NCBI RefSeq assembly: GCF_000317025.1
Contig: NC_019689.1
Coordinates: forward strand, 1,713,501 to 1,777,500
DNA length: 64,000 bases
Direction of reading: 5' to 3'
Source of the DNA: Pleurocapsa sp. PCC 7327
GTDB lineage: Bacteria; Cyanobacteriota; Cyanobacteriia; Cyanobacteriales; Microcystaceae
Shown here: one piece after another, positions 55,373 to 64,000 of the stretch
How the letters are laid out: each line of letters starts with the position of its first letter
How positions within the stretch are numbered: the stretch's first letter is position 1
The notes under the pieces: generated by a model
Databases searched by the model: none
What the model was told of the DNA's origin: nothing
The model's input: only the letters and a program-made list of their open reading frames with translations
Made by a program: the position numbers and the translations under genes

Positions 55373-56371
55373 CTAGCTGGCCTCTTCAATAACGCTTTTG
55401 AAGCACTTCGATTCGATCCTTTCAACTGCTTTCGCCTGGTTGAAATTAGCTTCTAGCCAGTCGAGCAAAATTGCGTTAAATTGGTCTGGAGATTCATCAT
55501 GGGGACAGTGACCGACATTGTCGAGAGGCACAAACTCGATTTTGGGGTTGAGAGATGCCACAGAGGGCGCGATGGCAAAGGGAACCATGCAATCTTGACG
55601 ACCCCAAACCAAAAGGATGGGAATGTTTAACGTCGGCAACACCTCTTTTGCCGGCGGAGAAAATTGCGGCAATCGCACCGACTTGAATAAACGATGAAAG
55701 GTTCTCGCTGCGCCCTTATCTTGAGCGGGAGCTGCTAGAATTTGTACCAGTTCGTCAGTAATCGCCGCCCGATTGACATAAGCTATCTTTACCCAACGAC
55801 GCACGACCTCCGGATGGCGCAGGATTTTAAAGATCGCCTTAAGTAAAGGAGGAGACGCGATCGCATTTTCGATCCCCATTACGATTGGTTGCAGCCATTT
55901 TGGGAGCGTCTCTTGCCGTAGTATAGATACATCGGGCAAGCTGAGCATGATAATCCCTTCGACCATATGGGGATAGGTAGCAGCGGCTGTCATACAAACC
56001 AGCGACCCGATGGAATTGCCGACTAAAACGACTGGCTGACCGATAAAGGTTCGCCAGAAATCGTATAATTGCTCGACCCAAAGATTGACCGTGTAGTCGG
56101 TAGCTACTTTGCGAGAAGCCCCAAATCCCACCAAATCCAGCGCATAAACCGTATGCGACTGACTCAGGACGGGAATATTATTACGCCAATGCTCGATCGC
56201 AGCCCCAAACCCGTGAATGAGAATCAAGGGAGGCTTTGATGGGTCGTGCTTTTGCGAGGATCGCAGGTAGGTATAGCGCGTTTGCCAGCCTCGCCATGCC
56301 CAGTCTCGTTGACGACCTATGCGTTTTGACCAGTTTTCGGTAATAGTCACCCAATGCCTCTGTGCGAACAA
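55373..56371 (-). CDS. Alpha/beta-fold hydrolase
   Basis: 332 residues. The oxyanion strand is ILIHGFGAAIEHWRNN (about 50-65), the nucleophile elbow VLVGNSIGSLV (about 114-124, Ser), the acid DCMVPF (about 263) and the catalytic His GHCPHDESP (about 292). It belongs to the large family of cyanobacterial esterase/lipase-like hydrolases, including chlorophyll-dephytylase-like and acyltransferase-like members. No signal peptide is visible. It is upstream of the rhomboid gene on the same strand, separated by 98 bp. Confidence 0.88.
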   Translation of the reverse strand: MFAQRHWVTITENWSKRIGRQRDWAWRGWQTRYTYLRSSQKHDPSKPPLILIHGFGAAIEHWRNNIPVLSQSHTVYALDLVGFGASRKVATDYTVNLWVEQLYDFWRTFIGQPVVLVGNSIGSLVCMTAAATYPHMVEGIIMLSLPDVSILRQETLPKWLQPIVMGIENAIASPPLLKAIFKILRHPEVVRRWVKIAYVNRAAITDELVQILAAPAQDKGAARTFHRLFKSVRLPQFSPPAKEVLPTLNIPILLVWGRQDCMVPFAIAPSVASLNPKIEFVPLDNVGHCPHDESPDQFNAILLDWLEANFNQAKAVERIESKCFKSVIEEAS

Positions 56372-56647
56372 TTGTGTACTTCCTTATAATTGTAGTAATT
56401 GTAGTGTTGCTGTCTCGACTGTCTAGTTTTGCTTGGTTCGCTGGAACAGTTTTTCAAGTCGCGAAGTGGCTATTCGCAATTACGGATTATTTTGGTCAAC
56501 TGGCTTACACTCTGTAACGGTTTCGCCTCAAATCAAAATTAAAGTTAATAATATAAACAGAAGTTTGTTCGGAATCAGTAAAATGACAGAAGTAAGCTCT
56601 ACCTTATTTATTCGTGTTGTTTAATTTACCGCTCGGAGAAAATCATC

Positions 56648-57184
56648 TTGCCTGTGATAGAAAAAAAGCGTAATCAAAAAGATTTACCTCAAATTAACGA
56701 AAGAATTCGTTTTCCTGAAATTCGCGTCATCGATACCGATGGATCGCAACTTGGCATTTTCACGCCCAGCGAGGCGCTGCGAATGGCTGAAGAAAAAGAA
56801 TTGGATTTAGTCTTGGTTAGCGAGACAGCCAAACCTCCTGTCTGCCGGATTATGGACTACGGCAAATATAAGTTTGAACAGGAGAAAAAAGCTAGGGAAG
56901 CGAAGAAAAAACAACATACTGCTGATGTTAAGGAAGTAAAAATGCGCTATAAAATCGACGACCACGACTACCATGTCAGGGTCAATCAAGCGCAACGCTT
57001 TCTCAAATCAGGCGATAAAGTCAAGGCAACTATCACTTTTAAAGGTCGAGAAATTCAACACTCTCACTTAGCCGAAGAATTGCTCAACCGACTGGCAACA
57101 GATTTACAAGAAGTTGCTGAAGTTCAGCAAGCCCCAAAAAAGGAAGGTCGCAACATGATGATGTTGCTCGCACCTAAAAAGTAA
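56648..57184 (+). CDS. infC: Translation initiation factor IF-3
   Basis: 178 residues from a TTG at 56648, with CGGAGA about 10 bases upstream; a GTG at 56654 is the alternative. No ATG is available near the N-terminus. Rare start codons are a known feature of infC in other bacteria, where IF-3 represses its own message. N-domain [32 protein letters not shown], linker [19 protein letters not shown] and C-domain [42 protein letters not shown] are all standard. A long hairpin terminator follows. Confidence 0.96.
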   Translation: MPVIEKKRNQKDLPQINERIRFPEIRVIDTDGSQLGIFTPSEALRMAEEKELDLVLVSETAKPPVCRIMDYGKYKFEQEKKAREAKKKQHTADVKEVKMRYKIDDHDYHVRVNQAQRFLKSGDKVKATITFKGREIQHSHLAEELLNRLATDLQEVAEVQQAPKKEGRNMMMLLAPKK

Positions 57185-57207
57185 CAAAGTAACTAAGACT
57201 TTTCCTT

Positions 57208-57282
57208 AAAAAGTCAAGAGTTAGAATTCTGAATTGGTATTTTGAATTCAGAATTTCTCTTGACTTTTTATCTTTTTGAGAA
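57208..57282 (+). terminator. Long hairpin terminator after infC
   Basis: AAAAAGTCAAGAG (57208-57220) pairs with CTCTTGACTTTTT (57257-57269), enclosing a second inverted repeat TTCTGAATT/GAATTCAGAA, and is followed by ATCTTTTTG. It lies 24 bp after the infC stop. Confidence 0.8.
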
Positions 57283-57322
57283 AACTTAGGTGTAGCATAA
57301 AAAAAGCCAATCAAGATGAGGT

Positions 57323-59038
57323 ATGAACGAAAAACCTCTCGGTTCCATCATCCAAGGTTCCTTAAGTAAAGGGCTAGAAGTTCGCTTGCATGCCGATGTT
57401 TCGGTAGAAGATATGCGAGTCGGGAAATTTCTGGTCGTTCGAGGAACGCGATCGCGCTTTTTCTGTCTCCTCACCGACGTGGCTTTAGGCGCAGCCAGTC
57501 AAAGAATCCTCGCCAATCCCCCCAGTCCAGACGATAGTTTTTTGCACGAAGTACTAGCCGGAAGCGGTACCTATGGAACGATCGAACTTTCTCCCATGTT
57601 AATGTTTACTCCCACCGATGAAGACAAGGCACAAACGCCACCACCTCCTTCTACCAATGGAAAAAGTCCCCTCGCCTCCTTTGAGGCACAAACCAGCGCC
57701 AACCTGGAGTTACTTCCAGTTAAAACCATTCCCGCCCATTTCAGCCAAGTTTTTGATGCCAGCGAAGAAGATTTTCGCGCCGTCTTCGGTTGGGAAGACG
57801 ACCCCCATCGACGCAATTTTGCCATAGGACAACCCTTGGATATGGATGTCCCCGTCTGCATCGATCTAGACCGCTTTGTCGAACGCAGTAACGGAGTCTT
57901 TGGCAAATCGGGGACGGGCAAATCGTTTCTAACGCGCCTATTAATCTCAGGTATCATCCGCAAGCAAGCCGCCGTTAACCTTATGTTCGACATGCACTCC
58001 GAATACGGTTGGGAAGCGATGCGGGAAGGCAAAGAAGTCTCGACCGTCAAAGGATTGCGCCAACTCTTTCCCGGACAGGTAGAAATTTATACCCTCGACC
58101 CCGAATCCACTAAACGGCGAGGGGTGCGCGATGCCCAGGAACTCTACCTCAGCTACGATCAAATTGAAATCGAAGATATCAGACTCGTCGGACAAGAATT
58201 AGGCTTATCCGAAGCGAGTCTCGACAATGCCAATATCCTCTACTCCGAATACGGCAAATCCTGGATTATTCAGTTACTGAATATGTCGAACGAGGATATT
58301 AAGATGTTTTGTCAGGAGAAGCAGGGACACGCGGGTTCGATTATGTCCTTGCAGCGCAAACTTTGGCGCCTAGATAGCCTAAAATACCTGCGCACGGCTT
58401 GTCCTCACAACTACATCGACCAAATCTTGCAATCTCTCGATGCTGGCAAGCACGTCGTTATCGAGTTTGGATCTCAATCGAATCTGCTATCTTATATGCT
58501 GGCAACCAATATGATTTCTCGGCGCATCCATGCCAGCTATGTTAAAAAATCCGAAAAGTTTTTGCAATCCAAAAATCCTCAAGACCGCCCTCGCCAGTTA
58601 GTGATTACCATTGAAGAAGCCCATCGCTTTCTTGACTCCAAAATCGTTCAGCAAACGATTTTTGGCACCATTGCTAGGGAGATGCGCAAGTATTTTGTGA
58701 CCTTATTAATCGTCGATCAGCGTCCCTCCGGCATCGATAACGAGGTCATGTCCCAAGTTGGCACCCGCATTACCTGCTTGCTGAATGACGAAAAAGATAT
58801 CGATGCGATCTTTACTGGGGTGTCTGGCGGTCAAGGTTTGCGATCGGTTTTAGCAAAACTCGACTCCAAACAACAAGCGCTAATTCTCGGTCACGCCGTC
58901 CCCATGCCAGTTGTGATACGTACCCGCGCCTACGACCAAAAATTCTATGCCGAAATAGGCGATACCGATTGGGAAGCGATGCCAGATGAGGAAGTGTTGG
59001 CAGCGGCTAAGTCAGCTAGGGCGGATTTGGGGTTTTGA
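57323..59038 (+). CDS. HerA/DUF87-type ATPase
   Basis: 571 residues. The N-terminal region (about 1-95) is beta-rich, like the HAS-barrel of HerA (GSIIQGSLSKGLEVRLHADVSVEDMRVGKFLVVRGT). Walker A is VFGKSGTGKSFLTRLL (about 193-208); FDMHSEYGWEA follows; Walker B is LVITIEEAHRF (about 430) and the arginine-finger region is TIAREMRKYFVTLLIVDQRP. HerA-like hexameric translocases act on DNA, often with NurA nuclease, but no nurA is adjacent. I believe this version with a Pro/Thr-rich insert at about 100-125 also occurs in other cyanobacteria. Its role is not established. Confidence 0.88.
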   Translation: MNEKPLGSIIQGSLSKGLEVRLHADVSVEDMRVGKFLVVRGTRSRFFCLLTDVALGAASQRILANPPSPDDSFLHEVLAGSGTYGTIELSPMLMFTPTDEDKAQTPPPPSTNGKSPLASFEAQTSANLELLPVKTIPAHFSQVFDASEEDFRAVFGWEDDPHRRNFAIGQPLDMDVPVCIDLDRFVERSNGVFGKSGTGKSFLTRLLISGIIRKQAAVNLMFDMHSEYGWEAMREGKEVSTVKGLRQLFPGQVEIYTLDPESTKRRGVRDAQELYLSYDQIEIEDIRLVGQELGLSEASLDNANILYSEYGKSWIIQLLNMSNEDIKMFCQEKQGHAGSIMSLQRKLWRLDSLKYLRTACPHNYIDQILQSLDAGKHVVIEFGSQSNLLSYMLATNMISRRIHASYVKKSEKFLQSKNPQDRPRQLVITIEEAHRFLDSKIVQQTIFGTIAREMRKYFVTLLIVDQRPSGIDNEVMSQVGTRITCLLNDEKDIDAIFTGVSGGQGLRSVLAKLDSKQQALILGHAVPMPVVIRTRAYDQKFYAEIGDTDWEAMPDEEVLAAAKSARADLGF

Positions 59039-59379
59039 TATTTTAAAGAACCACATCATATTCGTATTTGTCTCCAATTGGAGACAAAATTTCTAATACT
59101 GCCGCTAGATAGGACAACTTATATCTGGCACCAGAACCAGTAAACATTAAAATCTCGCCAAGAAATCAATTTCTTGGCTAACAGCATAAGTCCATTTTAA
59201 TGGACTGAAAGCCTTATCTAGTCATCATTTAGTCCTAGAGGCGAGGACTTTTGCGATCGAGCTTGGGAATTCATTCCCTTGTTGAGTGAAGCGTAGGTGC
59301 AAGATCTGAGATAACCGAACTTCTCGAATTTCCTCAATCTTGGCTTCGATCGCAACTTAAGTAATAACTTTTAAATCAA
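59039..59379. repeat. Intergenic palindrome cluster
   Basis: It contains 59157-59178 (GCCAAGAAAT, CA, ATTTCTTGGC: 10-2-10), 59189-59206 (AGTCCATT, TT, AATGGACT: 8-2-8), AGTCCT...AGGACT at about 59231-59248 and GGGAAT-TC-ATTCCC at 59265-59278. Between the first two is CTAACAGCATA, and CTGAAAGCC follows the second. No gene is present. Confidence 0.65.
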
Positions 59380-60234
59380 TCAAGTATCTACAGGAGGCTT
59401 GGTTTTTCCACTGATTACTGCTCTCCTCCTCATCCAAACTGCTAAAATCCCTAAGAAAAATATCCCCATTGCACCCGCAATCGGATTATTATCTATCCCC
59501 GTTATCCAAGGAGAGACTTTCCCTGTATATTGCAACACTTGACCGACATTAAGAATATAATATCCCCAGACTAAACCAGCATGGATGCCGATACAGATTC
59601 CCAACCGTTGAGAGCCAGAACGTTTTGCCCAAACTAACGTCAATCCCAATAAAATTAAAGCAGGAAAAGTTGGAAAAGTCCGAATAATTTCTTCGATAGG
59701 TTTGAGAAAGTGTAGCAGCGCAAAAATCAATGCATTTGCCCAGAGAACGGTATTGGGAGCATAATCTCGCTCTAACTCATCCAAAAACCATCCTCGAAAT
59801 AATAATTCTTCAGCTAAACCAATTCCCAAAGCACTTACTAAACCTTCAGCCACAATCCTCAATAAGAATGCTGAAGGAGGTTTAAAAATAACCCAGCCGA
59901 GAATGGCTTCTAAAACAAATAAACCTAGCGTAAATAATAAACCAATACTCAAACCATTGAGGAGATCGATACCATTTTGTCTCGTCCCAACTAACCCGTA
60001 ACGTTTCAGCCAATGGGAGTCTTGGTAAACTTTTTGACTCCAGAAGCGAAGCAAAATTATAAATGCAATAAACATCAACCCCATCGTCAGAATTTTGGCT
60101 AAATTGGGGTCGCTTTTTAGGAGACTATAAATAGGAATCGCTAAAGGAAGCCAGATTGACAGCAAGGCTAAGATAAAAACCCCCAGCCTTGCTGGTGCTG
60201 GGTAAGAGATAATACGAGTTAAGTTAAAAGTCAA
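59380..60234 (-). CDS. CPBP-family intramembrane metalloprotease
   Basis: 284 residues, about eight hydrophobic helices. The CPBP (Abi/CAAX protease) motifs are present: EELLFRGWFLDELE (EExxxR, about 141-154), FALLHF (FxxxH, about 170) and the C-terminal HAGLVWGYYILN (HxxxN/D, about 231). Members process prenylated peptides or bacteriocins in some bacteria; in cyanobacteria the role is mostly unknown. It is monocistronic, with a start at 60234. Confidence 0.9.
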   Translation of the reverse strand: MTFNLTRIISYPAPARLGVFILALLSIWLPLAIPIYSLLKSDPNLAKILTMGLMFIAFIILLRFWSQKVYQDSHWLKRYGLVGTRQNGIDLLNGLSIGLLFTLGLFVLEAILGWVIFKPPSAFLLRIVAEGLVSALGIGLAEELLFRGWFLDELERDYAPNTVLWANALIFALLHFLKPIEEIIRTFPTFPALILLGLTLVWAKRSGSQRLGICIGIHAGLVWGYYILNVGQVLQYTGKVSPWITGIDNNPIAGAMGIFFLGILAVWMRRRAVISGKTKPPVDT

Positions 60235-60338
60235 GATTGAATAAAATTTACTGGTTTTTGCTTGATTTAAAAAGAAAGAGTCTCGAACAGCGTTGTAGGT
60301 GCGATCGCTGTTCGCTGTTAGCCGACTCTAGATTGGCT

Positions 60339-60626
60339 TTACTCATCTGGTTCGATAGTACTGCTCAAGCCATGATTTTTCAACGTCTCGCAATAGAACT
60401 CGGCGGGTTCCAATGCACAGGTAATGACCAAGGCAACGCCATTGGTATGCGCTTCCATCATAATATTGACAGCTTGAGGCTGGGTCATTCCTGCCACTGT
60501 CTTCATGAGGGTTTGTACGACATACTCCATCGTATTGAAATCATCATTGTGGAGTAGGACGCGATAGCGAGGAGCTGGTTTACGAACTGTTGAGGTAGAA
60601 CGCTTTTCCAGAACTTCGGTAGACAC
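60339..60626 (-). CDS. clpS: ATP-dependent Clp protease adaptor ClpS
   Basis: 95 residues. The ClpS core is clear: PAPRYRVLLHNDDFNTMEYVVQTLMKTVAGMTQPQAVNIMMEAHTNGVALVITCALEPAEFY, with the N-degron pocket residues in LHNDDFNTMEYV and the EAHTNG helix-turn. ClpS delivers N-end-rule substrates to ClpC/ClpP. The N-terminal 20 residues are polar and flexible, as expected for the part that enters the Clp ring. It is separated from the CPBP gene by 104 bp, same strand. Confidence 0.96.
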   Translation of the reverse strand: MSTEVLEKRSTSTVRKPAPRYRVLLHNDDFNTMEYVVQTLMKTVAGMTQPQAVNIMMEAHTNGVALVITCALEPAEFYCETLKNHGLSSTIEPDE

Positions 60627-60783
60627 AGTTTTCCTCCGTTGATTAGTTCAGTTACTCTTTGAAGTTCTTAACTCATATAGAAAATGTTAAATCATTCTTT
60701 ACGATCGTGAAAAGTTAGATAGCGATCGCTTGGTAAGGTTACCAATTTGCGATCGCCATACTTCGTTAAGCTATTTCCAATCC

Positions 60784-63465
60784 CTAATGCCGCTTAAGAA
60801 CAGAAAAGATCGGTTGCGGATCGGGCTTGATTTCTACTGCACCTGCATGACCGTTACCATTAGGACTGGGATTAAGGGGCGAATTGCCGTGATAGGCATC
60901 GATTAACAGTTTCCTGAGATCGTTAATCAGCGGATAGCGCGGGTTAGATCCGGTACACTGATCGTCAAAAGCGCGATCTGCGAGTTCGTCTAGCTTGGCA
61001 TAAAATTCCGTTTCGCTTTCGTGGATGACATCTTTGATGGCTGCCGGAATCTCTAACTCGCGCTTAAGATCTTCTACCGCTTCGATCAAGCGATCGATCT
61101 TTTCTTCTTCAGTATTGCCTCCCAATCCCAAATAATTAGCAATGCGAGCATAGCGCCACATGGCATTAGGATATTTATATTGAGAAAAAGTGGCTTGCTT
61201 AAATGGTGCATCCGTGGCGTTGTAGCGGATGACGTAGGAAATCATCAGTGCATTTGCCAACCCGTGGGGGATGTGAAACATTCCCCCCAACTGGTGCGCC
61301 ATTGAGTGACAAATTCCTAAAAATCCATTGGCAAACGCCATCCCTGCCATCGTTGCCGCATAGTGAACCTTCTCCCGCGCCTTGGGATCGCTTGCCCCAT
61401 TTTTATAGGCACTGGGAAGATATTTAAAGAGCAAGCGAATCGCTTCTAAAGCAAGACCATTGGTATATTCTGAAGCCAATACCGAGACAAACGCTTCTAG
61501 TGCATGAGTGAGTGCGTCGATACCCCCATAAGCCGTTAGTTTTTTGGGCATACCTAACACCAACTCCGGATCGACGATCGCCATCGTTGGCGTTAAGGCA
61601 TAATCGGCTAAAGGATACTTGATATTATTGTGGCGATCGCTCACGACAGCAAAGGGAGTTACTTCCGAACCCGTTCCCGATGTAGTAGGAACGGCAACCA
61701 GAATTGCTTTCTCTCCCAAAGGCGGCAACTCGTACACTCGCTTGCGGATATCCATAAACCGCATGGCAAGTCCTTCAAATTCGATCTCTGGATGTTCGTA
61801 CAGCAGCCACATAATCTTTGCCGCATCCATGGGAGAACCGCCGCCCATGGCGATAATTACGTCGGGATTGAACGTATTTATTAGTTCTAATCCTCGACGA
61901 ACGGTATTGAGAGAGGGATCGGGTTCGACATCGTAAAATATGTCATAGCGCAACCCAATTTCATCGAGTACCTCTTCTAAGGCACCCGTCATCCCCAAAT
62001 CAAAAATCGGTTTATCGGTGACAATAAACGCCCTTCGTTTTCCGACTAACTCCCGAATGGCAACGGGAAGCGAGCCGTGTTTAAAATAGATTTTCGGGGG
62101 AATGCGGAACCAAAGCATATTTTCTCTCCGTTCCGCTACCGTTTTAATATTGAGTAAATGGGTCGGTTCGACGTTTCCGCTAATTGAATTGCCGCCCCAA
62201 GTGCCGCAACCGAGGGTGAGCGAAGGATCGAGACGGAAGTTGAAAATATCGCCAATCGCGCCTTGAGAAGACGGCGTATTGATCAATACCCGTGCCGTTT
62301 CTACTTTGTTTTCAAAGCGTTTGATATGCTCTTGATTGCCTGGCGCGGTATAGAGTACCGCTGTATGTCCCCTACCGCCGAATTGCACTAATTTCTCAGC
62401 TTTCTCGACTCCATCTTCAAAATCTGTCGCCCGGTACATTGCCAGGATGGGAGACAATTTTTCATAGGAGAATGGTTCGTCCGTGCCAATTTTTTCCACT
62501 TCGCCGATTAACAAGCGGGTATCGTCGGGAATTGAAAAACCCGCTAATTGGGCGATTTTCTTGACGGGTTGACCGACGATATCGGGATTGATGCGTCCCT
62601 CAACCAGAATCAGATTAGCCACTTTTTCCCGTTCTTGGGCGTTGAGAAAATAGGCTCCTCGTTCGGTAAATTCGTGCTTGACTTCGCGATAAATCTGACT
62701 GGCGACGATGACTGACTGTTCGCTGGCGCAGATCGTACCATTGTCAAAGGTTTTGCTCAATATAATCGAAGAAACCGCCATTTTAATGTGAGCCGTTTCG
62801 TCAATCAAGGCTGGCGTATTGCCCGCACCCACTCCCAGCGAGGGACGACCCGAAGAATAGGCAGCTTTGACCATGCTCGGACCTCCCGTGGCTAGGATGA
62901 GGTTAATATCGGGATGTTGCATCAAAGCCTGGGATAGAGGAACTGAGGGGTCGTCAATCCAACCGATAATATTGTCGGGCGCTCCCGCTGCTATGGCGGC
63001 TTCTCGGACGATTTTGGCAGCCTCGATGGTGCAATCTTTGGCTTTGGGATGGGGAGAGAAGATAATGCCATTGCGGGTTTTTAGGGCAATGAGGGATTTG
63101 AAAATAGCTGTCGCCGTGGGGTTAGTGATGGGAACGATTCCTGCTAGGATACCGACGGGTTCGGCAATTTTCTGCAATCCAAAGGATTTATCCTCTTCAA
63201 TAACGCCGCAGGTTTTGTCGTTTTTGTATTTGTTGTAGATAATTTCTGAAGCGAAGTGATTTTTGATTACTTTGTCTTCAATTATTCCCATTCCCGTCTC
63301 AACTACAGCCATTTTTGCCAAAGGAATGCGTGCCGAATTGGCAGCGAGTGCAGCTTTTTTGAAGATGAAATCGACTTGTTCTTGGGTGAAAGTAGCGTAT
63401 CGTTTTTGAGCGATTTTAACCTGTTGGATGAGTTCTTTTAGTTCTTGAATGTTGGTAACTTTCAT
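60784..63465 (-). CDS. adhE: Bifunctional acetaldehyde-CoA/alcohol dehydrogenase
   Basis: 893 residues, the typical AdhE length. It reduces acetyl-CoA to ethanol through acetaldehyde during fermentation. The N-terminal aldehyde dehydrogenase domain (about 1-440) has the catalytic Cys in FDNGTICASEQSV (about 246). The C-terminal iron alcohol dehydrogenase domain (about 460-870) has GGGSPMDAAKIMW, PTTSGTGSEVTPFAVV and the iron-ligand His residues in GICHSMAHQLGGMFHIPHG. AdhE forms spirosomes in other bacteria. Its presence suggests the organism can ferment in darkness without oxygen. No pyruvate formate lyase gene is in the window. Confidence 0.97.
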   Translation of the reverse strand: MKVTNIQELKELIQQVKIAQKRYATFTQEQVDFIFKKAALAANSARIPLAKMAVVETGMGIIEDKVIKNHFASEIIYNKYKNDKTCGVIEEDKSFGLQKIAEPVGILAGIVPITNPTATAIFKSLIALKTRNGIIFSPHPKAKDCTIEAAKIVREAAIAAGAPDNIIGWIDDPSVPLSQALMQHPDINLILATGGPSMVKAAYSSGRPSLGVGAGNTPALIDETAHIKMAVSSIILSKTFDNGTICASEQSVIVASQIYREVKHEFTERGAYFLNAQEREKVANLILVEGRINPDIVGQPVKKIAQLAGFSIPDDTRLLIGEVEKIGTDEPFSYEKLSPILAMYRATDFEDGVEKAEKLVQFGGRGHTAVLYTAPGNQEHIKRFENKVETARVLINTPSSQGAIGDIFNFRLDPSLTLGCGTWGGNSISGNVEPTHLLNIKTVAERRENMLWFRIPPKIYFKHGSLPVAIRELVGKRRAFIVTDKPIFDLGMTGALEEVLDEIGLRYDIFYDVEPDPSLNTVRRGLELINTFNPDVIIAMGGGSPMDAAKIMWLLYEHPEIEFEGLAMRFMDIRKRVYELPPLGEKAILVAVPTTSGTGSEVTPFAVVSDRHNNIKYPLADYALTPTMAIVDPELVLGMPKKLTAYGGIDALTHALEAFVSVLASEYTNGLALEAIRLLFKYLPSAYKNGASDPKAREKVHYAATMAGMAFANGFLGICHSMAHQLGGMFHIPHGLANALMISYVIRYNATDAPFKQATFSQYKYPNAMWRYARIANYLGLGGNTEEEKIDRLIEAVEDLKRELEIPAAIKDVIHESETEFYAKLDELADRAFDDQCTGSNPRYPLINDLRKLLIDAYHGNSPLNPSPNGNGHAGAVEIKPDPQPIFSVLKRH

Positions 63466-63835
63466 AACAATTGTAGATGACCTATTAATTGAAGCGATCG
63501 CATTGATAATTTACACTTTTCAATTTTTTATGCAGTCAGAAAAAGTTTCTATATCTCTAAAGGATTTTTAAAGAATTTGTTGCTTAAAGTATCGCCGAAT
63601 ACTTACTTAAAGTATCGTTTAATACCAATAAGTAAATATTAAAAATATTTTGATGATTAACACATCAATAAAATTAGAAGTTCAAACTTTTAGAATGAAT
63701 TTAGAATGCGATCGCTTAGATATGAAATTTCTGGCAAAAGTCATTAACTTAGCGCTCTTCTTTGCCTCTTGGCGTGAGATCGAACGACAACGGCGGCAAA
63801 AGTATACTCTCGATTTGTCTTCAATTCTCAGTGCA
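63466..63835. other. Intergenic region upstream of the DNA glycosylase gene
   Basis: About 370 bp, AT-rich, with a directly repeated AAAGTATCG (about 63586 and 63610). An in-frame ATG at 63722 extends the downstream gene by 38 codons with no domain-like pattern, so I leave that stretch here. Confidence 0.4.
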
Positions 63836-64000
63836 ATGACAGCTATAATTCCTTACTCCAAAGAAACCCTTTCAGAAAGTCTCGCTCCAGCTAAAATCAA
63901 GTGGTTTCGCCGCCAGTTGTCTACTTGGGCAAAGGAAAACTTGCGCGACTTTCCCTGGCGACGTACTTCTGACCCCTATGCTATCTTCATCGCCGAATTC
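63836..64000 (+). CDS. MutY/HhH-GPD-type DNA glycosylase, N-terminal fragment
   Basis: Open to the window edge, 55 residues visible from the ATG at 63836 (an upstream in-frame ATG is at 63722). IKWFRRQLSTWAKENLRDFPWRRTSDPYAIFIAEF is the N-terminal helix block of A/G-specific adenine glycosylases and their relatives (FPWRxxxxPYxxxxSEx). The glycosylase core and any iron-sulfur cluster lie beyond the window, so MutY cannot be told from related HhH-GPD enzymes. Confidence 0.75.
   Translation, partial: MTAIIPYSKETLSESLAPAKIKWFRRQLSTWAKENLRDFPWRRTSDPYAIFIAEF

Overview
The window is a cyanobacterial chromosome segment. The evidence is frequent GCGATCGC (HIP1-type) palindromes, photosystem I psaK, the beta-carboxysome shell pair ccmK3-ccmK4, a PEP-CTERM protein, a multi-domain Ser/Thr kinase-ATPase-histidine kinase, and many mosaic intergenic repeats. 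I cannot name the species. No rRNA, tRNA, CRISPR array or prophage was seen.

Layout. 1-2807 (minus, runs off the left edge): large repeat-built signalling-type protein with a TPR tail. 3.0-11.2 kb: an amino-acid ABC permease, a DUF6671-like protein, rtcA, tldD, a small ABM-like protein and a GH57/DUF3536 glycosidase. 11.8-18.5 kb (minus): a compact thiazole/oxazole-modified peptide (TOMM, RiPP) locus of NHLP-type precursor, PEP-CTERM trypsin-like protease, fused E1-like/YcaO cyclodehydratase, amidohydrolase and SagB-type dehydrogenase. 18.8-25.7 kb: a decayed receiver fragment, the 1729-residue hybrid kinase and a receiver-histidine kinase. 26-36.4 kb: housekeeping and mixed genes (metallophosphoesterase, a prs paralogue, trpF, psaK, an FHA protein, tlyA, a prohibitin-like protein, coaX, an SDR).

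36.4-43.2 kb (minus) is a guanidine catabolism locus: guanidine-I (ykkC) riboswitch, then gdmH (nickel guanidine hydrolase, agmatinase family), hypA and hypB (nickel insertion) and a NitT/TauT-type ABC transporter. A 920-bp IS5-family element has inserted between the aptamer and gdmH. It separates the two arms of what looks like the riboswitch terminator, so ligand control should be broken or rewired.

43.4-64 kb: ccmK3-ccmK4, small membrane and zinc proteins, two methyltransferases (one interrupted by a 155-bp MITE), acnB, an ISKra4 element at the acnB terminator, a HAD hydrolase, an NNMT-type methyltransferase, a glutamine synthetase-family gene frameshifted in a run of nine C, rhomboid, alpha/beta hydrolase, infC, a HerA-like ATPase, a CPBP protease, clpS, adhE, and the start of a DNA glycosylase running off the right edge.

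Main points for follow-up: the IS-split guanidine riboswitch, the TOMM locus with its Cys-rich 11-residue candidate core, the in-gene MITE, and the 477-bp tandem repeats at the left edge.
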